DNA from: Asticcacaulis sp. AC402
GTDB taxonomy: Bacteria; Pseudomonadota; Alphaproteobacteria; Caulobacterales; Caulobacteraceae
DNA: 64,000 nt
Reading direction: 5' to 3'
NCBI RefSeq assembly: GCF_000495835.1
Contig: NZ_AWGC01000006.1
Location: forward strand, 1 to 64,000
The position numbers were made by a program, and so were the translations under genes. Below are positions 1-8,385 of the stretch, piece after piece (position 1 is the first letter of the stretch; the number at the start of each line of letters is the position of its first letter). The notes beneath the pieces are model-generated. The model was not told where the DNA came from. It saw only the letters and a list, made by a program, of their open reading frames with translations, and ran no database searches.

Positions 1-1299
1 CGTAAAGACCGGCGCCACATCGTTGACATTGGTGACGGTGACCGTGACGGCGCGGTCGACCGTATGAACACCATCACTGACGCGAAGGGTGACGTCATAG
101 ACATTGTTGCCGCCGGCATCAAACGGCGCTTCGAAGTTCGGTGCGGCCAGGAAGCTGAGGGCTCCCGTCGCGGCGTCTAGGCCGAACAGGGCGGCATCGG
201 CCCCGCCGGCGATGTTGTAGGTCAGGGCTTCGTTTTCAGCATCTGTCGCCGCGGCGACGTAGCCGGTCGCCGTCAGGTTCTCGGCGACGGATACGGCCGT
301 CCCCGAGGTAAAGACGGGCGCTATATCGTTAACATTGGTAACGGTGACCATGACGGCGCGGTCGACCGTATGAACACCATCGCTGACGCGGAGGGTGACG
401 TCATAGACATTGTTGCTGCCGGCATCACCCGGCGCTTCGAAGTTCGGTGCGGCCAGGAAGCTGAGGGCTCCCGTCGCGGCGTCAATGCCGAACAGGGCGG
501 CATCGGCCCCGCCGGCGATGCTGTAGGTCAGGGCGTCGTTTTCAGCATCTGTCGCCGCGGCGACGTAGCCGGTCGCCGTCAGGTTCTCGGCGACCGATAC
601 GGCTGTCCCCGAAGTAAAGACCGGCGCTACGTCATTGACATTGGTGACGGTGACCGTGACGTCCTGGGTGACGGTTTCCTCACCATCGCTGACGCTGATC
701 CTGACGTGATAGATATTGCCGCTGGTTCCCGGCGTCTCGAAGTCCCGCGGTGAGGCGAAGCTGAGCTGTCCGGTCTGGGAATTGATGGTGAAGGCGGCGG
801 CGTCGGCGCCACCGTCAATGGCATAGGTCAGATCGTCGCCGTCGGGATCGGAGGCCGCCGCCGTATAGCCCGTGGCGACGGTATTTTCGGGTGTGCTGAC
901 CGACCCGACCGAGGTGAATTGCGGCGCTTCATTCGACTCCTGGGTCAGGGCGACCGCCGCCACTGCGCCGACGGCAAGGGTCTGCACGCCGATGCCGAGG
1001 AAGGGGCCTTCGAGGACGCCAGCGCTGATCAAAGCGTCGCGCGCGACATTGACCTGGCCGTTGAGAACAGAGACCTGGTCGGCGGCGATCGTGACGGTAC
1101 CGCCATCCTTCATCACGATCTGAACGGAGCCATCGGCGAGAAGCTCGTAGGAGTCTATGCCTTCGATCTCCGACAGGGCGACATAGTCGGTCCCCGGTTC
1201 GGTCTGGGCCTGTGCCTGGTTCAGGGCAATAATGCCGCTGATAGCGGTCAAACCCAACAGATCGCGCACGCCGCGCGTCAGCTTTTCATGCCGTCCCAT
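1..1299 (-). CDS. Cadherin-like repeat surface/exported protein, 5' part
   Basis: The gene starts at ATG 1299 on the minus strand, with GGAGG at 1306-1310 as ribosome binding site, and runs off the left edge, so only the N-terminal 433 residues are visible. Residues 1-35 hold a basic stretch and a hydrophobic segment ending in QAQAQ, which may be a signal or anchor. A domain of about 100 residues follows, then repeats of about 102 residues. Each repeat carries the cadherin/Ig-like signature: VAENLTATGY at the start, DAENDALTY, a FEAPGD motif, and VTNVNDVAPVF at the junction. Such DxNDxxP joints bind calcium between modules in cadherin-type adhesins. It is probably a large cell-surface or biofilm protein; the exact role and total length cannot be seen. 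Confidence 0.8.
   Translation of the reverse strand, partial: MGRHEKLTRGVRDLLGLTAISGIIALNQAQAQTEPGTDYVALSEIEGIDSYELLADGSVQIVMKDGGTVTIAADQVSVLNGQVNVARDALISAGVLEGPFLGIGVQTLAVGAVAAVALTQESNEAPQFTSVGSVSTPENTVATGYTAAASDPDGDDLTYAIDGGADAAAFTINSQTGQLSFASPRDFETPGTSGNIYHVRISVSDGEETVTQDVTVTVTNVNDVAPVFTSGTAVSVAENLTATGYVAAATDAENDALTYSIAGGADAALFGIDAATGALSFLAAPNFEAPGDAGSNNVYDVTLRVSDGVHTVDRAVMVTVTNVNDIAPVFTSGTAVSVAENLTATGYVAAATDAENEALTYNIAGGADAALFGLDAATGALSFLAAPNFEAPFDAGGNNVYDVTLRVSDGVHTVDRAVTVTVTNVNDVAPVFT
5..616 (-). repeat. Two near-identical 306-bp tandem modules in the cadherin-like gene
   Basis: Positions 5-310 and 311-616 are direct repeats with exactly 306-bp spacing (102 codons), and most of their length is identical even at silent positions. 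A third, more diverged module begins at 617. Identity at synonymous sites points to recent duplication or gene conversion. The array probably continues beyond the left edge. Confidence 0.9.
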
Positions 1300-1935
1300 G
1301 GCAATCCTCCAACCCTGTGTGTCGTTTTTTTTTGAACGCAACTGGTCTCAAGGCACATACCGTCATGCCGTATGCCGACAACGACTGTGGCCGCGACGCT
1401 TACGCGGAACTGAACCTAGAACTGTAGACAACCCTGCGGGTCTGCCGTCGAGGCAATCCCGAACGCCCTTGACTTTGGTATAATAAAAGCCACCAACCCG
1501 TAACACTGTTAGGTTCGCGCTAACGGCGGGGGGAGTCAACACCTATGGCGCGGAAATTCAAGCTGCGGGGCACGAAGGGCCTTAGCCTGAGCGGCGGGCG
1601 CTGGGATGGGGTGCTGGCACGGCCGTGCCTCTAACGATCGGAGATTCGTAGGTTTATTTTGCGCATACCTGTGAGGTCATACCGCAGTCTGGAGGTTGAG
1701 AATTGCTTGACGTAGGATGATGAGTCGCAAAAATTTCATAAAGACTAGGCCGCAGTCGAGATAATTGGATCGAGGTCCGATATTCTAAACTGCCCGCGCG
1801 TCCAGGGCATTATAGAAACAATTAGGTCGTTGTAATTTAACCGGAATTTCGCAATGTCTTATTGTGTTGTGGCTGCGGTGGAATGACTAAAATGGATGGA
1901 ACGGAGACGCGTTGACGGTCTCCGCTCCGCTTCTG
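1300..1935. other. Intergenic region, no gene seen
   Basis: This stretch of about 635 bp lies between the start of the cadherin-like gene and the stop of creD and is AT-rich between about 1660 and 1860. No convincing reading frame with codon bias was found. A GGAGAC/GTCTCC stem (1903-1923) just past the creD stop may be a weak transcription end, but no T-run follows it. The promoter of the cadherin-like gene must lie here; I could not fix it. Confidence 0.5.
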
Positions 1936-3357
1936 TTACGCCCCTGAAGGCTGAGGTGTGCCGTACCAATTGACGTTCCGGGTCAGGATCATCACCGTGG
2001 CGATGACAAGGAAGGCGCAGACCGCACCGATGAGGAGGGCGTAGTCTTCCATGCGCATCAGCGTGTAGATCATGCCATACAGAAGCGCGAACACCCCCAG
2101 CGCTGCCAGGCCGCGAAACAGGCTCTTGAACACCATGCCGGCATAGGCCGAAATCAGGCCGACCGTAGCCGCGGCAGCGGCTGCGAAGGCGGCATCGAAG
2201 CCGATGCGCTCGGCCAGGGACAACAGCAACAGGTAAAAGGTAATCTGGGCCAGGCCAATGAGGATGTATTGCGCCGGGTGCAGTTCGCGGCGGCTGGTGC
2301 TTTCGAACACGAAATAGGTGAGAAACACCAGGCCGACGAACAGCAGGGCGTATTTCAGCGACCGGCCAACATTCTGATAGGGGTTGGTGTTCTCGACGAA
2401 GGTCACCGACAATTCCGACTTGCCGAGGCTGGCCAGGTTGTCGAAACTGATGACGGCGGGCAGGCCGCGGGCAATGAAAGGCACCGACCACGACGCCTTG
2501 AAACCCGACTTCAGGTCGGTCTCGCCCTTGGTCAGGGGTGTGTCACGGCCGTGCGGAAAGGCGCGTTCGGACGGCAGGAACCCGCCGCCGAACGACGGCG
2601 TGTTCCAGTCGCCGGCGATGGTCACCCTTGACGATTTGGCATAGGCCAGGATGCCGATCTTCTGAGCGCCGGTGAAGCTCATCTCGAGGGTGATGTCGTG
2701 GGGTGTCGTGGGATCGAGGCCGGCAAGCGGCGCCGAAAACAGATCCAGGCGGGCCTGGCCCTGGTCGGTGCCGATGCTCTGGGTGCCTTCGGTCGCAGGC
2801 GCCAGGGCAAAGGTCGTCCCGTCGATCGAGGCAAGAATGTCCTTGCGGGCGCCGCGCGAATCCGAGGCCCCGGACAACAGTTGCGCCCGGCTCCAGTCCA
2901 GTGTCCCACCCTTGGGGGGCGCCACGTTTGTCAGGTCGAAATGGGCCTTGAAGGTGAGATCGGTGGTGTAGACCGGGACGCGGAACAGGGAGCGCGCGCG
3001 TACTTCGCTCTTGCTGGCCGCAACGGCCTCACCGGTGACCGGGAAGACGATCAGGTTGGTGGTCGAGGCCGGAATGAGGGTCTTGTTGCCCTGGGCGTCG
3101 GTCTCCGTCCGGGCGGGCAGGGTATGGGGCACGGAGATGACCGGACCGAGGAAGGTCTGGGGTCCGCCCATCAGTCCGCCGATTTCGGCAGCGACCTGTT
3201 CAGCGCGGTTGGTGCGGTCCATCAGCAGCAGGAAGACGCATGCCGCGGGGATCGACATCAGCACGGCCAGGACGCAGACGATCAGAAGCTTGGTACCCTT
3301 GCTGCGGCTGATCATGCCGCGATGGGGTTGTGGGGTGTCGGGTGTAGTTTCGGACAT
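1936..3357 (-). CDS. creD: CreD family inner-membrane protein
   Basis: The product has 473 residues from ATG 3357 (MSETTPDTPQ). A longer frame upstream reads across the operator and lacks typical codons, so I reject it. A membrane anchor at about residues 22-46 is followed by a large periplasmic beta-rich domain. A C-terminal block of several membrane spans includes the conserved ELHPAQYILIGLAQ stretch, then further hydrophobic helices. Size and architecture match CreD (cell envelope integrity, linked to beta-lactam and colicin tolerance in enterics). The molecular activity of the family is unknown. It is monocistronic here. The double palindrome 80-120 bp upstream is the likely operator; it does not resemble the direct-repeat CreB tag of E. 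coli. Confidence 0.9.
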   Translation of the reverse strand: MSETTPDTPQPHRGMISRSKGTKLLIVCVLAVLMSIPAACVFLLLMDRTNRAEQVAAEIGGLMGGPQTFLGPVISVPHTLPARTETDAQGNKTLIPASTTNLIVFPVTGEAVAASKSEVRARSLFRVPVYTTDLTFKAHFDLTNVAPPKGGTLDWSRAQLLSGASDSRGARKDILASIDGTTFALAPATEGTQSIGTDQGQARLDLFSAPLAGLDPTTPHDITLEMSFTGAQKIGILAYAKSSRVTIAGDWNTPSFGGGFLPSERAFPHGRDTPLTKGETDLKSGFKASWSVPFIARGLPAVISFDNLASLGKSELSVTFVENTNPYQNVGRSLKYALLFVGLVFLTYFVFESTSRRELHPAQYILIGLAQITFYLLLLSLAERIGFDAAFAAAAAATVGLISAYAGMVFKSLFRGLAALGVFALLYGMIYTLMRMEDYALLIGAVCAFLVIATVMILTRNVNWYGTPQPSGA

Positions 3358-3438
3358 GGAAAAAAGCCTTGGGAGAATAGCCTTGGGGAGGTCCCGTTGG
3401 ACCCGGCGGGGCGCCGGGCGACGCGAGCATACCACGTC

Positions 3439-3475
3439 TTGAACATCGTTCAATATGTTTGTGAACGATGTTCAA
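3439..3475. promoter_or_regulatory. Twin palindromic operator upstream of creD
   Basis: TTGAACATCGTTCA (3439-3452) and TGAACGATGTTCAA (3462-3475) are perfect 14-bp inverted copies. Each is itself a palindrome of the form TGAAC-N3-GTTCA. Their centres are 22 bp apart, about two helical turns, which suits two dimers bound side by side. The TGAACnnnGTTCA shape is typical of TetR-type repressors, but no regulator gene is adjacent. The sequence pattern is certain; the binding protein is inferred. Confidence 0.75.
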
Positions 3476-3573
3476 TTTTTGCGCTGTTCTGTCTTCGTGG
3501 GCGATACGAAGCAGGTAACCTTCCGGAGCGCGAGATCAGTGCGGGATAGGGATTTACGGAGTCACATTTCCGT

Positions 3574-3637
3574 CTAAAATTTTGTTTTCTTTGCGCAATT
3601 TATCAAAACAATGTTACACGCGTTATCGGACTGCGCC
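3574..3637. repeat. Degenerate copy of the A/B hairpin repeat (module B)
   Basis: The stretch TGCGCAATTTATC...TTATCGGACTGCGCC lines up with module B of the element at 53351-53466, including the preceding TTTTGTTTT tract. The centre has diverged. The right part overlaps the last codons of the GNAT gene that ends at 3623. Confidence 0.65.
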
Positions 3638-4234
3638 CAAAATGCGCGGCTGGCGTCGCAAAATGAACTCGTCGTCCAGAGTGTTGCCGACCGGGAACTT
3701 GTAGTCACCGGCACGTTCGAATCCGTAAGTGGCGTAAAAAGCCTGGGCGCGGAGATTGCCGCTCCACACGCCGAGCCATTGCGGCGCATCGCCGTAGGTT
3801 TCGGCCAGCCAGGTCAGGGCCGTCGTCAGCAGTTGCTTACCCAGTCCCTGGCCCTGGTGCGACATGCGGACATAGATGCGCTTTAGTTCACCATGGCAGG
3901 CCGGGTTGGCGTCGGTGTGCGGCAGGGTGGCCGGACCACAGTGCAGATAGCCGGCGGTCTCACCTTTGTCATCGAGGACGATCCGCCAGAACTGGGCCGG
4001 ATCCGCGGTTTCTTCTGCAAGCTTGGCTTCGGCATAGGAGTCGGCCAGAAATGCCATCAGGTCGTGCGGCGGATAGAGGTGGCCGAAGTTCTCGCTGAAA
4101 CAGTCGCGGGCCAGGGAAGACAGGATGGCGACGTGGGCCGGCGCAACGGGAACAATCTGCATGCCCCCCAAATAGCGTCTCACAAGGGCCGCGTCTATCG
4201 CAGTCCTGGCCTTGTCGAGATGAGTCATGGTCAT
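3623..4234 (-). CDS. GNAT family N-acetyltransferase
   Basis: The product is about 203 residues from ATG 4234. A TTG at 4237 or a later ATG at 4162 (MQIVPVAPAH, which fits the usual GNAT N-terminus better) are alternatives. The acetyl-CoA loop is visible as MSHQGQGLGKQLL (R/QxxGxG/A type), followed by WLGVWSGNLRAQAFYATYGFERAG, the typical beta-5/alpha-4 end of the fold. The substrate is unknown. The C-terminus ILGAVR and the TAA stop are encoded by the degenerate repeat at 3574-3637, so the original end of the gene was probably replaced. Confidence 0.8.
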   Translation of the reverse strand: MTMTHLDKARTAIDAALVRRYLGGMQIVPVAPAHVAILSSLARDCFSENFGHLYPPHDLMAFLADSYAEAKLAEETADPAQFWRIVLDDKGETAGYLHCGPATLPHTDANPACHGELKRIYVRMSHQGQGLGKQLLTTALTWLAETYGDAPQWLGVWSGNLRAQAFYATYGFERAGDYKFPVGNTLDDEFILRRQPRILGAVR

Positions 4235-4250
4235 CAAGGTTTAGTTCTAT

Positions 4251-4309
4251 AGCGCAATCCGAAAACGGGGACGCCCGTGCAGTGGCGTCACACTTTATCG
4301 GATTGCGCT
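4251..4309. repeat. Module-B hairpin repeat copy at the 3' end of dgoA
   Basis: This 59-bp element has perfect 12-bp ends AGCGCAATCCGA/TCGGATTGCGCT around an inner GACGCC/GGGCGTC stem. It fills the gap between the GNAT start and dgoA and encodes the last residues (S-A-I-R) and stop of dgoA. Near-identical copies lie at 36757, 45824, 53406 and 59440. Confidence 0.9.
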
Positions 4310-4954
4310 CTGGTTCGCGAGTGCGGCCCAGGCGTCGGTGAACGCTTTCGCCTTACCATAGACAATCTCCGGCGTGTCGCCGGGCTTGTAGACCGACGAA
4401 CCGATGCCGAAACCGGCGGCGCCGACCTCGAGGTACTCCGTCATATTGCCGGGTTCGACCCCGCCGACGGGAAAGACCGGCATGGCCTTGGGCAGGACCG
4501 CCTTAAGCGCCTTCAGCCCCTTGGGGCCAGCCAGTTCCGCGGGGAACAGCTTCAGGGCATCGGCGCCGGCATCGACCGCCGAAAAGGCTTCGGTGGCGGT
4601 GAAGAAGGCCGGGAAGGAAATCAGGCCGAGCGATTTTGCGCGGCGGATGACGTCAGGGTTGGCGTTGGGTGAGATGCAGATTTCTCCGCCGACGGAGGCC
4701 AGGGTATCGACATCCGCGACCTTGAGTACCGTGCCGGCGCCGACGATGGCGCGCTTGCCCAGGGACTCCGCCAGGATTCGAATCGATTCGAACGGTTCCG
4801 GCGAGTTGAGCGGGACTTCCAGCACCTTGAATCCGGCCTCGACCAGCATTTCACCGACCGCCAGTGCTTCGGACGGACGCAAACCGCGAAGGATGGCGAC
4901 TAGCGGCAGGGTGGCGAGGGCGTCGCGCCAGCGGGCAGCCAGTTCGGGCTTCAT
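4295..4954 (-). CDS. dgoA: 2-dehydro-3-deoxy-6-phosphogalactonate aldolase
   Basis: This class I aldolase of the KDPG/KHG family should cleave 2-keto-3-deoxy-6-phosphogalactonate into pyruvate and glyceraldehyde 3-phosphate in the cytosol. The product has 219 residues from ATG 4954. VAILRG (about 19-24), the VLEVPLNSP strand with its glutamate, GAGTVL, and the Schiff-base lysine K135 in ALKLFPAE are all present. The start overlaps the dgoK stop as ATGA, so the two are translationally coupled. Galactonate rather than gluconate specificity is inferred from the dgoK and galactonate dehydratase neighbours. The last four residues SAIR and the stop come from the repeat at 4251-4309. Confidence 0.92.
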   Translation of the reverse strand: MKPELAARWRDALATLPLVAILRGLRPSEALAVGEMLVEAGFKVLEVPLNSPEPFESIRILAESLGKRAIVGAGTVLKVADVDTLASVGGEICISPNANPDVIRRAKSLGLISFPAFFTATEAFSAVDAGADALKLFPAELAGPKGLKALKAVLPKAMPVFPVGGVEPGNMTEYLEVGAAGFGIGSSVYKPGDTPEIVYGKAKAFTDAWAALANQSAIR

Positions 4955-5862
4955 ATCAGGCGTCCTTGCTGGGCGATGGCCCACAGGCCGGCGGCGGAGG
5001 CGTCGTCGCCATTTTGGCGGGTAACGTCGGTGAACCCGGTGTGTTTCAGGGCGCGCTCGTAGAGGCCAATCAGGGTGCCGTCGCCGATCACCGTTACCGG
5101 ACGAATGCCGTGACGAATGCTTTCGGCGCGGATTTCCGATCCGATCAGCAAGCCCGAAAGATAGGACGACAGGCTTTCTGGCTTGATGTGGCCAAACAGG
5201 GCTTCGGTGCGCACTGAGAAGATCAGCGACAGGAAAGATTTGTCGTTCATCGCCCGGTCGATGCCCAGCCTGAAGGCAGCATCGTCGTCGATATCATTGT
5301 CCATCAGGTCGCCCAGGATGGAATGGCGCTTGAGGACCGAAAACATTTCGCCCGTCATGTAGGACGAGAAGCCGGTAATGCGGCCGCCCTCGACCGAGGC
5401 CCACTTGCTGTGGGTGCCGGGCAGGACGTATACGCCTTCCCCGGTCTTGTACGACACGCCGAAGATCTGGGTTTCTTCACCGCGCATGACATTGATCAGG
5501 CCCGGATGGTCGGCCTCTCCGGACAGGCCTGGCACGATTTTGACCTTCAGCTTAGCCGCCGGCGCGGCGACCAGGCCCTTGACGACATCGTCGAGACCGG
5601 CCGGGCAGGCGACGTAAGGCGCTTCGCGCCACCCCTGGCGCGAGCCAACCATGCCCGACAGCAGGATCGGCAGGTCCGGACGGGCGAAGTCTTCCTTCAT
5701 CACCGAGGTCAGGGCCTGTTCGAAGGTGAGAACCCCCAGGTTCTTCAGGCCGATATTGGCGGTGTGGCGGGCGATGATTTCGCCATCGGCCGAGAACAGG
5801 AACAGACGGAAATTGGTCGTGCCCCAGTCGGCAGCAAGCAGGGCGGGCGGTTCGGCGGACAT
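4951..5862 (-). CDS. dgoK: 2-dehydro-3-deoxygalactonokinase
   Basis: DgoK phosphorylates 2-keto-3-deoxygalactonate at C6, the step between the dehydratase and the aldolase. The product has 303 residues from ATG 5862 (MSAEPPALL), with AAGAGAA upstream. A longer frame upstream has no support. The N-terminal phosphate-binding motif ADWGTTNFRLF, the LSGMVGSRQGW segment and LPGTHSKWA are diagnostic for the family. Its stop overlaps the dgoA start. The lactonase gene lies 31 bp upstream in the same direction, suggesting one operon. Confidence 0.95.
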   Translation of the reverse strand: MSAEPPALLAADWGTTNFRLFLFSADGEIIARHTANIGLKNLGVLTFEQALTSVMKEDFARPDLPILLSGMVGSRQGWREAPYVACPAGLDDVVKGLVAAPAAKLKVKIVPGLSGEADHPGLINVMRGEETQIFGVSYKTGEGVYVLPGTHSKWASVEGGRITGFSSYMTGEMFSVLKRHSILGDLMDNDIDDDAAFRLGIDRAMNDKSFLSLIFSVRTEALFGHIKPESLSSYLSGLLIGSEIRAESIRHGIRPVTVIGDGTLIGLYERALKHTGFTDVTRQNGDDASAAGLWAIAQQGRLI

Positions 5863-5893
5863 GATGGATTCTCTTTTCAGTGACGGGCCGGGT

Positions 5894-6760
5894 TTACCCC
5901 TTGAACTTCTGCGGTTCAAGGCCGGTATGGCCGCGCAAGCTTTCACTTGGGATTTCGAACAATGTCCCGGCTTCACGGTCGTCGGGCAGATCTATGGCCG
6001 CCGAGGTGACGAACAGGCGGTTCAGGTCGTTGCCGGCAAAAGCCATCGAGGTGATCTGTTTGGCCGGCAGGTCGATATGGAAGTCCGGGGTGGCGTCCAT
6101 TTTGAAACGGGTGATGCGCGCAGCACCCCAGTGGGCGATCCAAAGACCGCCCTGGGCGTCCATGGTCATGCCGTCAGGATAGCCCCAGTCTTCCGGGAAG
6201 GTCAGCCATGGCCGCTTGCCAGCCAGTTCGCCCTCGGCGTCGATGTCGAACAGGAAGACCTGGCGCAGGTCGGTATCGGTATGAAAGACCTGACGGTGGT
6301 CGGCGCTGAAAGCCGGACCATTGGGGATGGTATAGGGGCCGTCGACATGGGTGACGGACTTGTCGGTGTTCAAGCGGTGCCAGCCACCCGACGTCCTGGT
6401 GATCGGCTTGTGCATGGAGCCGGCCCAGATGCGGCCGCGGTCATCCGCCTTGGCGTCGTTGAGGCGGTTTTCCGGCTCGTGCGGGTAAGGGTTGACGATA
6501 TGGCGGACCACGAACGGATCAAGCGACAACTCGGCAAAACCGGTCATGAGCCCCGCGATAAAGCCGCCTTTTTCGCGCTCGATCACCCAGCAGACGGGGC
6601 AGTCGAAACTCCAGGTCTGTTGCCGGCCATCGAGGTACCAGGCGTTCAGCTTATGGGAGAGGATATCGACCCAGTAGACGCACTGGTCGCGGCGGGACCA
6701 CAGCGGCCCTTCGCCCAAAAGCGCGCCCGGTTCCGTGCGGCGGATGATGTCCTGGGGCAT
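5894..6760 (-). CDS. SMP-30/gluconolactonase family lactonase (probable galactonolactonase)
   Basis: This 288-residue six-bladed beta-propeller starts at ATG 6760, with AGGGAA upstream. Visible metal and active-site motifs are the early Glu in LGEGPLW, the Asn/Asp in ENRLNDAKADDRGRIWAG, the IPNGPAFS stretch and the catalytic-type Asp in GYPDGMTMDAQGGLWIA. The family hydrolyses sugar-acid lactones. Beside dgoD, dgoK and dgoA the natural substrate is probably D-galactono-1,4-lactone, though arabinono- or fuconolactone are possible. A hairpin repeat and a gene remnant separate it from dgoD. Confidence 0.88.
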   Translation of the reverse strand: MPQDIIRRTEPGALLGEGPLWSRRDQCVYWVDILSHKLNAWYLDGRQQTWSFDCPVCWVIEREKGGFIAGLMTGFAELSLDPFVVRHIVNPYPHEPENRLNDAKADDRGRIWAGSMHKPITRTSGGWHRLNTDKSVTHVDGPYTIPNGPAFSADHRQVFHTDTDLRQVFLFDIDAEGELAGKRPWLTFPEDWGYPDGMTMDAQGGLWIAHWGAARITRFKMDATPDFHIDLPAKQITSMAFAGNDLNRLFVTSAAIDLPDDREAGTLFEIPSESLRGHTGLEPQKFKG

Positions 6761-6800
6761 AGTGTTCCCTGTTATTGTCGTGGCGTTGCTTTGCAAGGGG

Positions 6801-6912
6801 ATCCACAGATTACACAGATTTCACAGATTAGGAGTTCTGCTGAAACCTGAGACGGTGATCACAGAGAGGGCGCGCAGCGCCGATAATCTGTGAAATCTGT
6901 GTAATCTGTGGA
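6801..6912. repeat. Long hairpin with CACAGATT-type tandem arms
   Basis: The left arm 6801-6830 is three units of a 9-10-bp motif (CACAGATT spaced by A/T bases). The right arm 6884-6912 is its inverted copy. A loop of about 53 bp separates them. It sits between the dgoD remnant and the lactonase start. A second copy with a different loop is at 11849-11945. RNA from this stretch would fold into a long stem. Confidence 0.9.
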
Positions 6913-6923
6913 CCTCTTAATCT

Positions 6924-6947
6924 ACCATTCCCTGACATATCCGTCAG
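6924..6947 (-). pseudogene. Remnant of the 3' end of a dgoD-like gene
   Basis: These 24 bp are identical to 7010-7033, the last codons of dgoD (D-G-Y-V-R-E-W). The stop that follows is TAG here, whereas dgoD itself ends in TGA, and the sequence on the other side is unrelated. It looks like the tail of a second dehydratase gene left after a deletion or exchange. Confidence 0.65.
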
Positions 6948-7007
6948 TTTGTACGTGAGCACCGGAGCGCAACAAGATGACGGTTTGCAGCCGCTCAGAT
7001 CGCTTTC

Positions 7008-8192
7008 TCACCATTCCCTGACATATCCGTCAGGTCCGCGCCATGCCGGATTGCGCCAGGGCGGACAATCCTTCGACATCTCCCGAACCTTGTCTTCGTC
7101 AATTTCGACGCCCAGGCCTGGCCCCGTCAAGGCTTCGACATAGCCGTTGGCGACATCAAACACTTCCGGATTTTTCATATAGGACAGGAGGTCGTGGCCA
7201 TTGGTGTTGTAATGTATGCCCAGCGACATTTCCTGGATGACATGGTTCGGCGTCGCAATCGCCAACTGCAGGCAGGCGCCGAGCGCCAGCGGCCCAAGCG
7301 GGCAGTGCGGCGCCAGGGCGACGTCGTAGGCTTCGGCCATGGCGGCGATGCGGCGCACCTCTGATATGCCGCCGGCATGGGACAGATCCGGCTGGATGAT
7401 GTCGACGCAGGCGCGCTCAAGGAAGGGCTTGAACTCCCAACGGCTGTAGAGACGCTCGCCCAGGGCGATCGGGGTGGTTGTCAGCTTCGACAGTTGTTCG
7501 ATGGCTTCGATGTGCTCGCTGAGCAGGGGTTCCTCGATAAACAGCGGACGGATAGGTTCCAGGGCGTGGGCCAGTTGCTTGGCCATCGGCTTGTGTATCC
7601 GGCCGTGGAAGTCGAGCCCGACGTCGAGGCCCAGGGCCTGAACCGAGGTGGCACGTTGCAGCACGTCGTCGATGACCCTGGGCGAATCGAGCCAGCCCAT
7701 ATCTTCCGAGGCGTTCATCTTTACGGCTGTGAAGCCCTGATCGAGACGGGCCCTGGCGGCATCGACCACATCGGAGGGGCGGTCGCCGCCGATCCAGGCA
7801 TAGACCTGGACGCGGTCGCGGACCCGGCCGCCCAGCAGTTGCCATACGGGTACGCCGAGACGCCGCGCCTTCAGGTCCCACAGGGCCTGGTCAAAACCCG
7901 ACAGGGCCGACATCAGCACCGGTCCGCCGCGGTAGAAGCCCAGGCGGTAGAAGACCTGCCACATGTCTTCTATGCGTTCGGGGTCATGGCCGATAAAGCG
8001 TTCGCGGATCTCGGCAAAGGTCGCTTGCGTGGCTTCGGTATGGCCTTCGAGCGAGGCTTCGCCCCAACCGACGGCGCCTTCGCAGTCTTCGATACGCACA
8101 AACAGCCAGCGCGGCGGCACGGCAAAGGTTTCGATCCTGGCAATGCGCTTGGCGGTTGCGACGGTGGAGGTGAGGGCGGGTGAAGTGTCCAT
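7008..8192 (-). CDS. dgoD: D-galactonate dehydratase (enolase superfamily)
   Basis: This mandelate-racemase-type enzyme should dehydrate D-galactonate to 2-keto-3-deoxygalactonate. The product has 394 residues from ATG 8192. Predicted metal ligands are D194 (in LDFHGRIH), E220 (FIEEPLLSE) and E246 (ALGERLYSRWEF). The acid/base histidines H196 and H296 (LAPHCPLGPLALG) are present, which is the galactonate dehydratase set. It is the first gene of the cluster read leftward into the lactonase, kinase and aldolase. Regulation may involve the imperfect palindrome at 8233-8245. The end of the gene is duplicated at 6924-6947. Confidence 0.95.
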   Translation of the reverse strand: MDTSPALTSTVATAKRIARIETFAVPPRWLFVRIEDCEGAVGWGEASLEGHTEATQATFAEIRERFIGHDPERIEDMWQVFYRLGFYRGGPVLMSALSGFDQALWDLKARRLGVPVWQLLGGRVRDRVQVYAWIGGDRPSDVVDAARARLDQGFTAVKMNASEDMGWLDSPRVIDDVLQRATSVQALGLDVGLDFHGRIHKPMAKQLAHALEPIRPLFIEEPLLSEHIEAIEQLSKLTTTPIALGERLYSRWEFKPFLERACVDIIQPDLSHAGGISEVRRIAAMAEAYDVALAPHCPLGPLALGACLQLAIATPNHVIQEMSLGIHYNTNGHDLLSYMKNPEVFDVANGYVEALTGPGLGVEIDEDKVREMSKDCPPWRNPAWRGPDGYVREW

Positions 8193-8232
8193 AAGGTGAG
8201 TGCCTAATACTGCCAGCGCGTGAGGTCAATAT

Positions 8233-8245
8233 ATTGTATGATAAT
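8233..8245. promoter_or_regulatory. Candidate GntR-type operator in the dgoD/fadA divergent region
   Basis: ATTGTATGATAAT is an imperfect palindrome about 41 bp upstream of dgoD. A related ATTGTATTAT lies at 59718-59727 before the alpha-galactosidase gene. GntR/FCD regulators of sugar-acid genes often use TTGTAT-type half sites. A GntR/FCD gene is present at 62136. The link is only an inference. Confidence 0.35.
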
Positions 8246-8385
8246 TTAGACGATTAAGAAACAGGTTTACGCCACGGCGGAGAAAATTTTCCCGATTATC
8301 TTGACGTTCGCGTAAACAAAGCGCATGTATCCGGGCGTCAAAACAAGCGCCGAAAAATGCGCCGCATGCGTGGAGGACCTACCGG

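Noticed and set aside
1480-1500. Promoter from TTGACT and TATAAT near 1470-1487
   Set aside because: The two boxes are only about 5 bp apart and point away from the gene that needs a promoter.
2698-3549. Long plus-strand reading frame opposite creD
   Set aside because: It is a shadow of creD in a high-GC gene; composition is low-complexity and no domain is seen. The same holds for the long antisense frames over fadJ (9853-11961), spuC (34165-36345) and other genes.
6801-6912. CRISPR array made of CACAGATT units
   Set aside because: Units are 9-10 bp, contiguous and inverted around one loop; there are no spacers and no cas genes.
4951-8192. Entner-Doudoroff (gluconate) cluster
   Set aside because: The dehydratase is of the enolase superfamily with galactonate dehydratase residues, not the Edd type, and the kinase is DgoK; this fits galactonate better.
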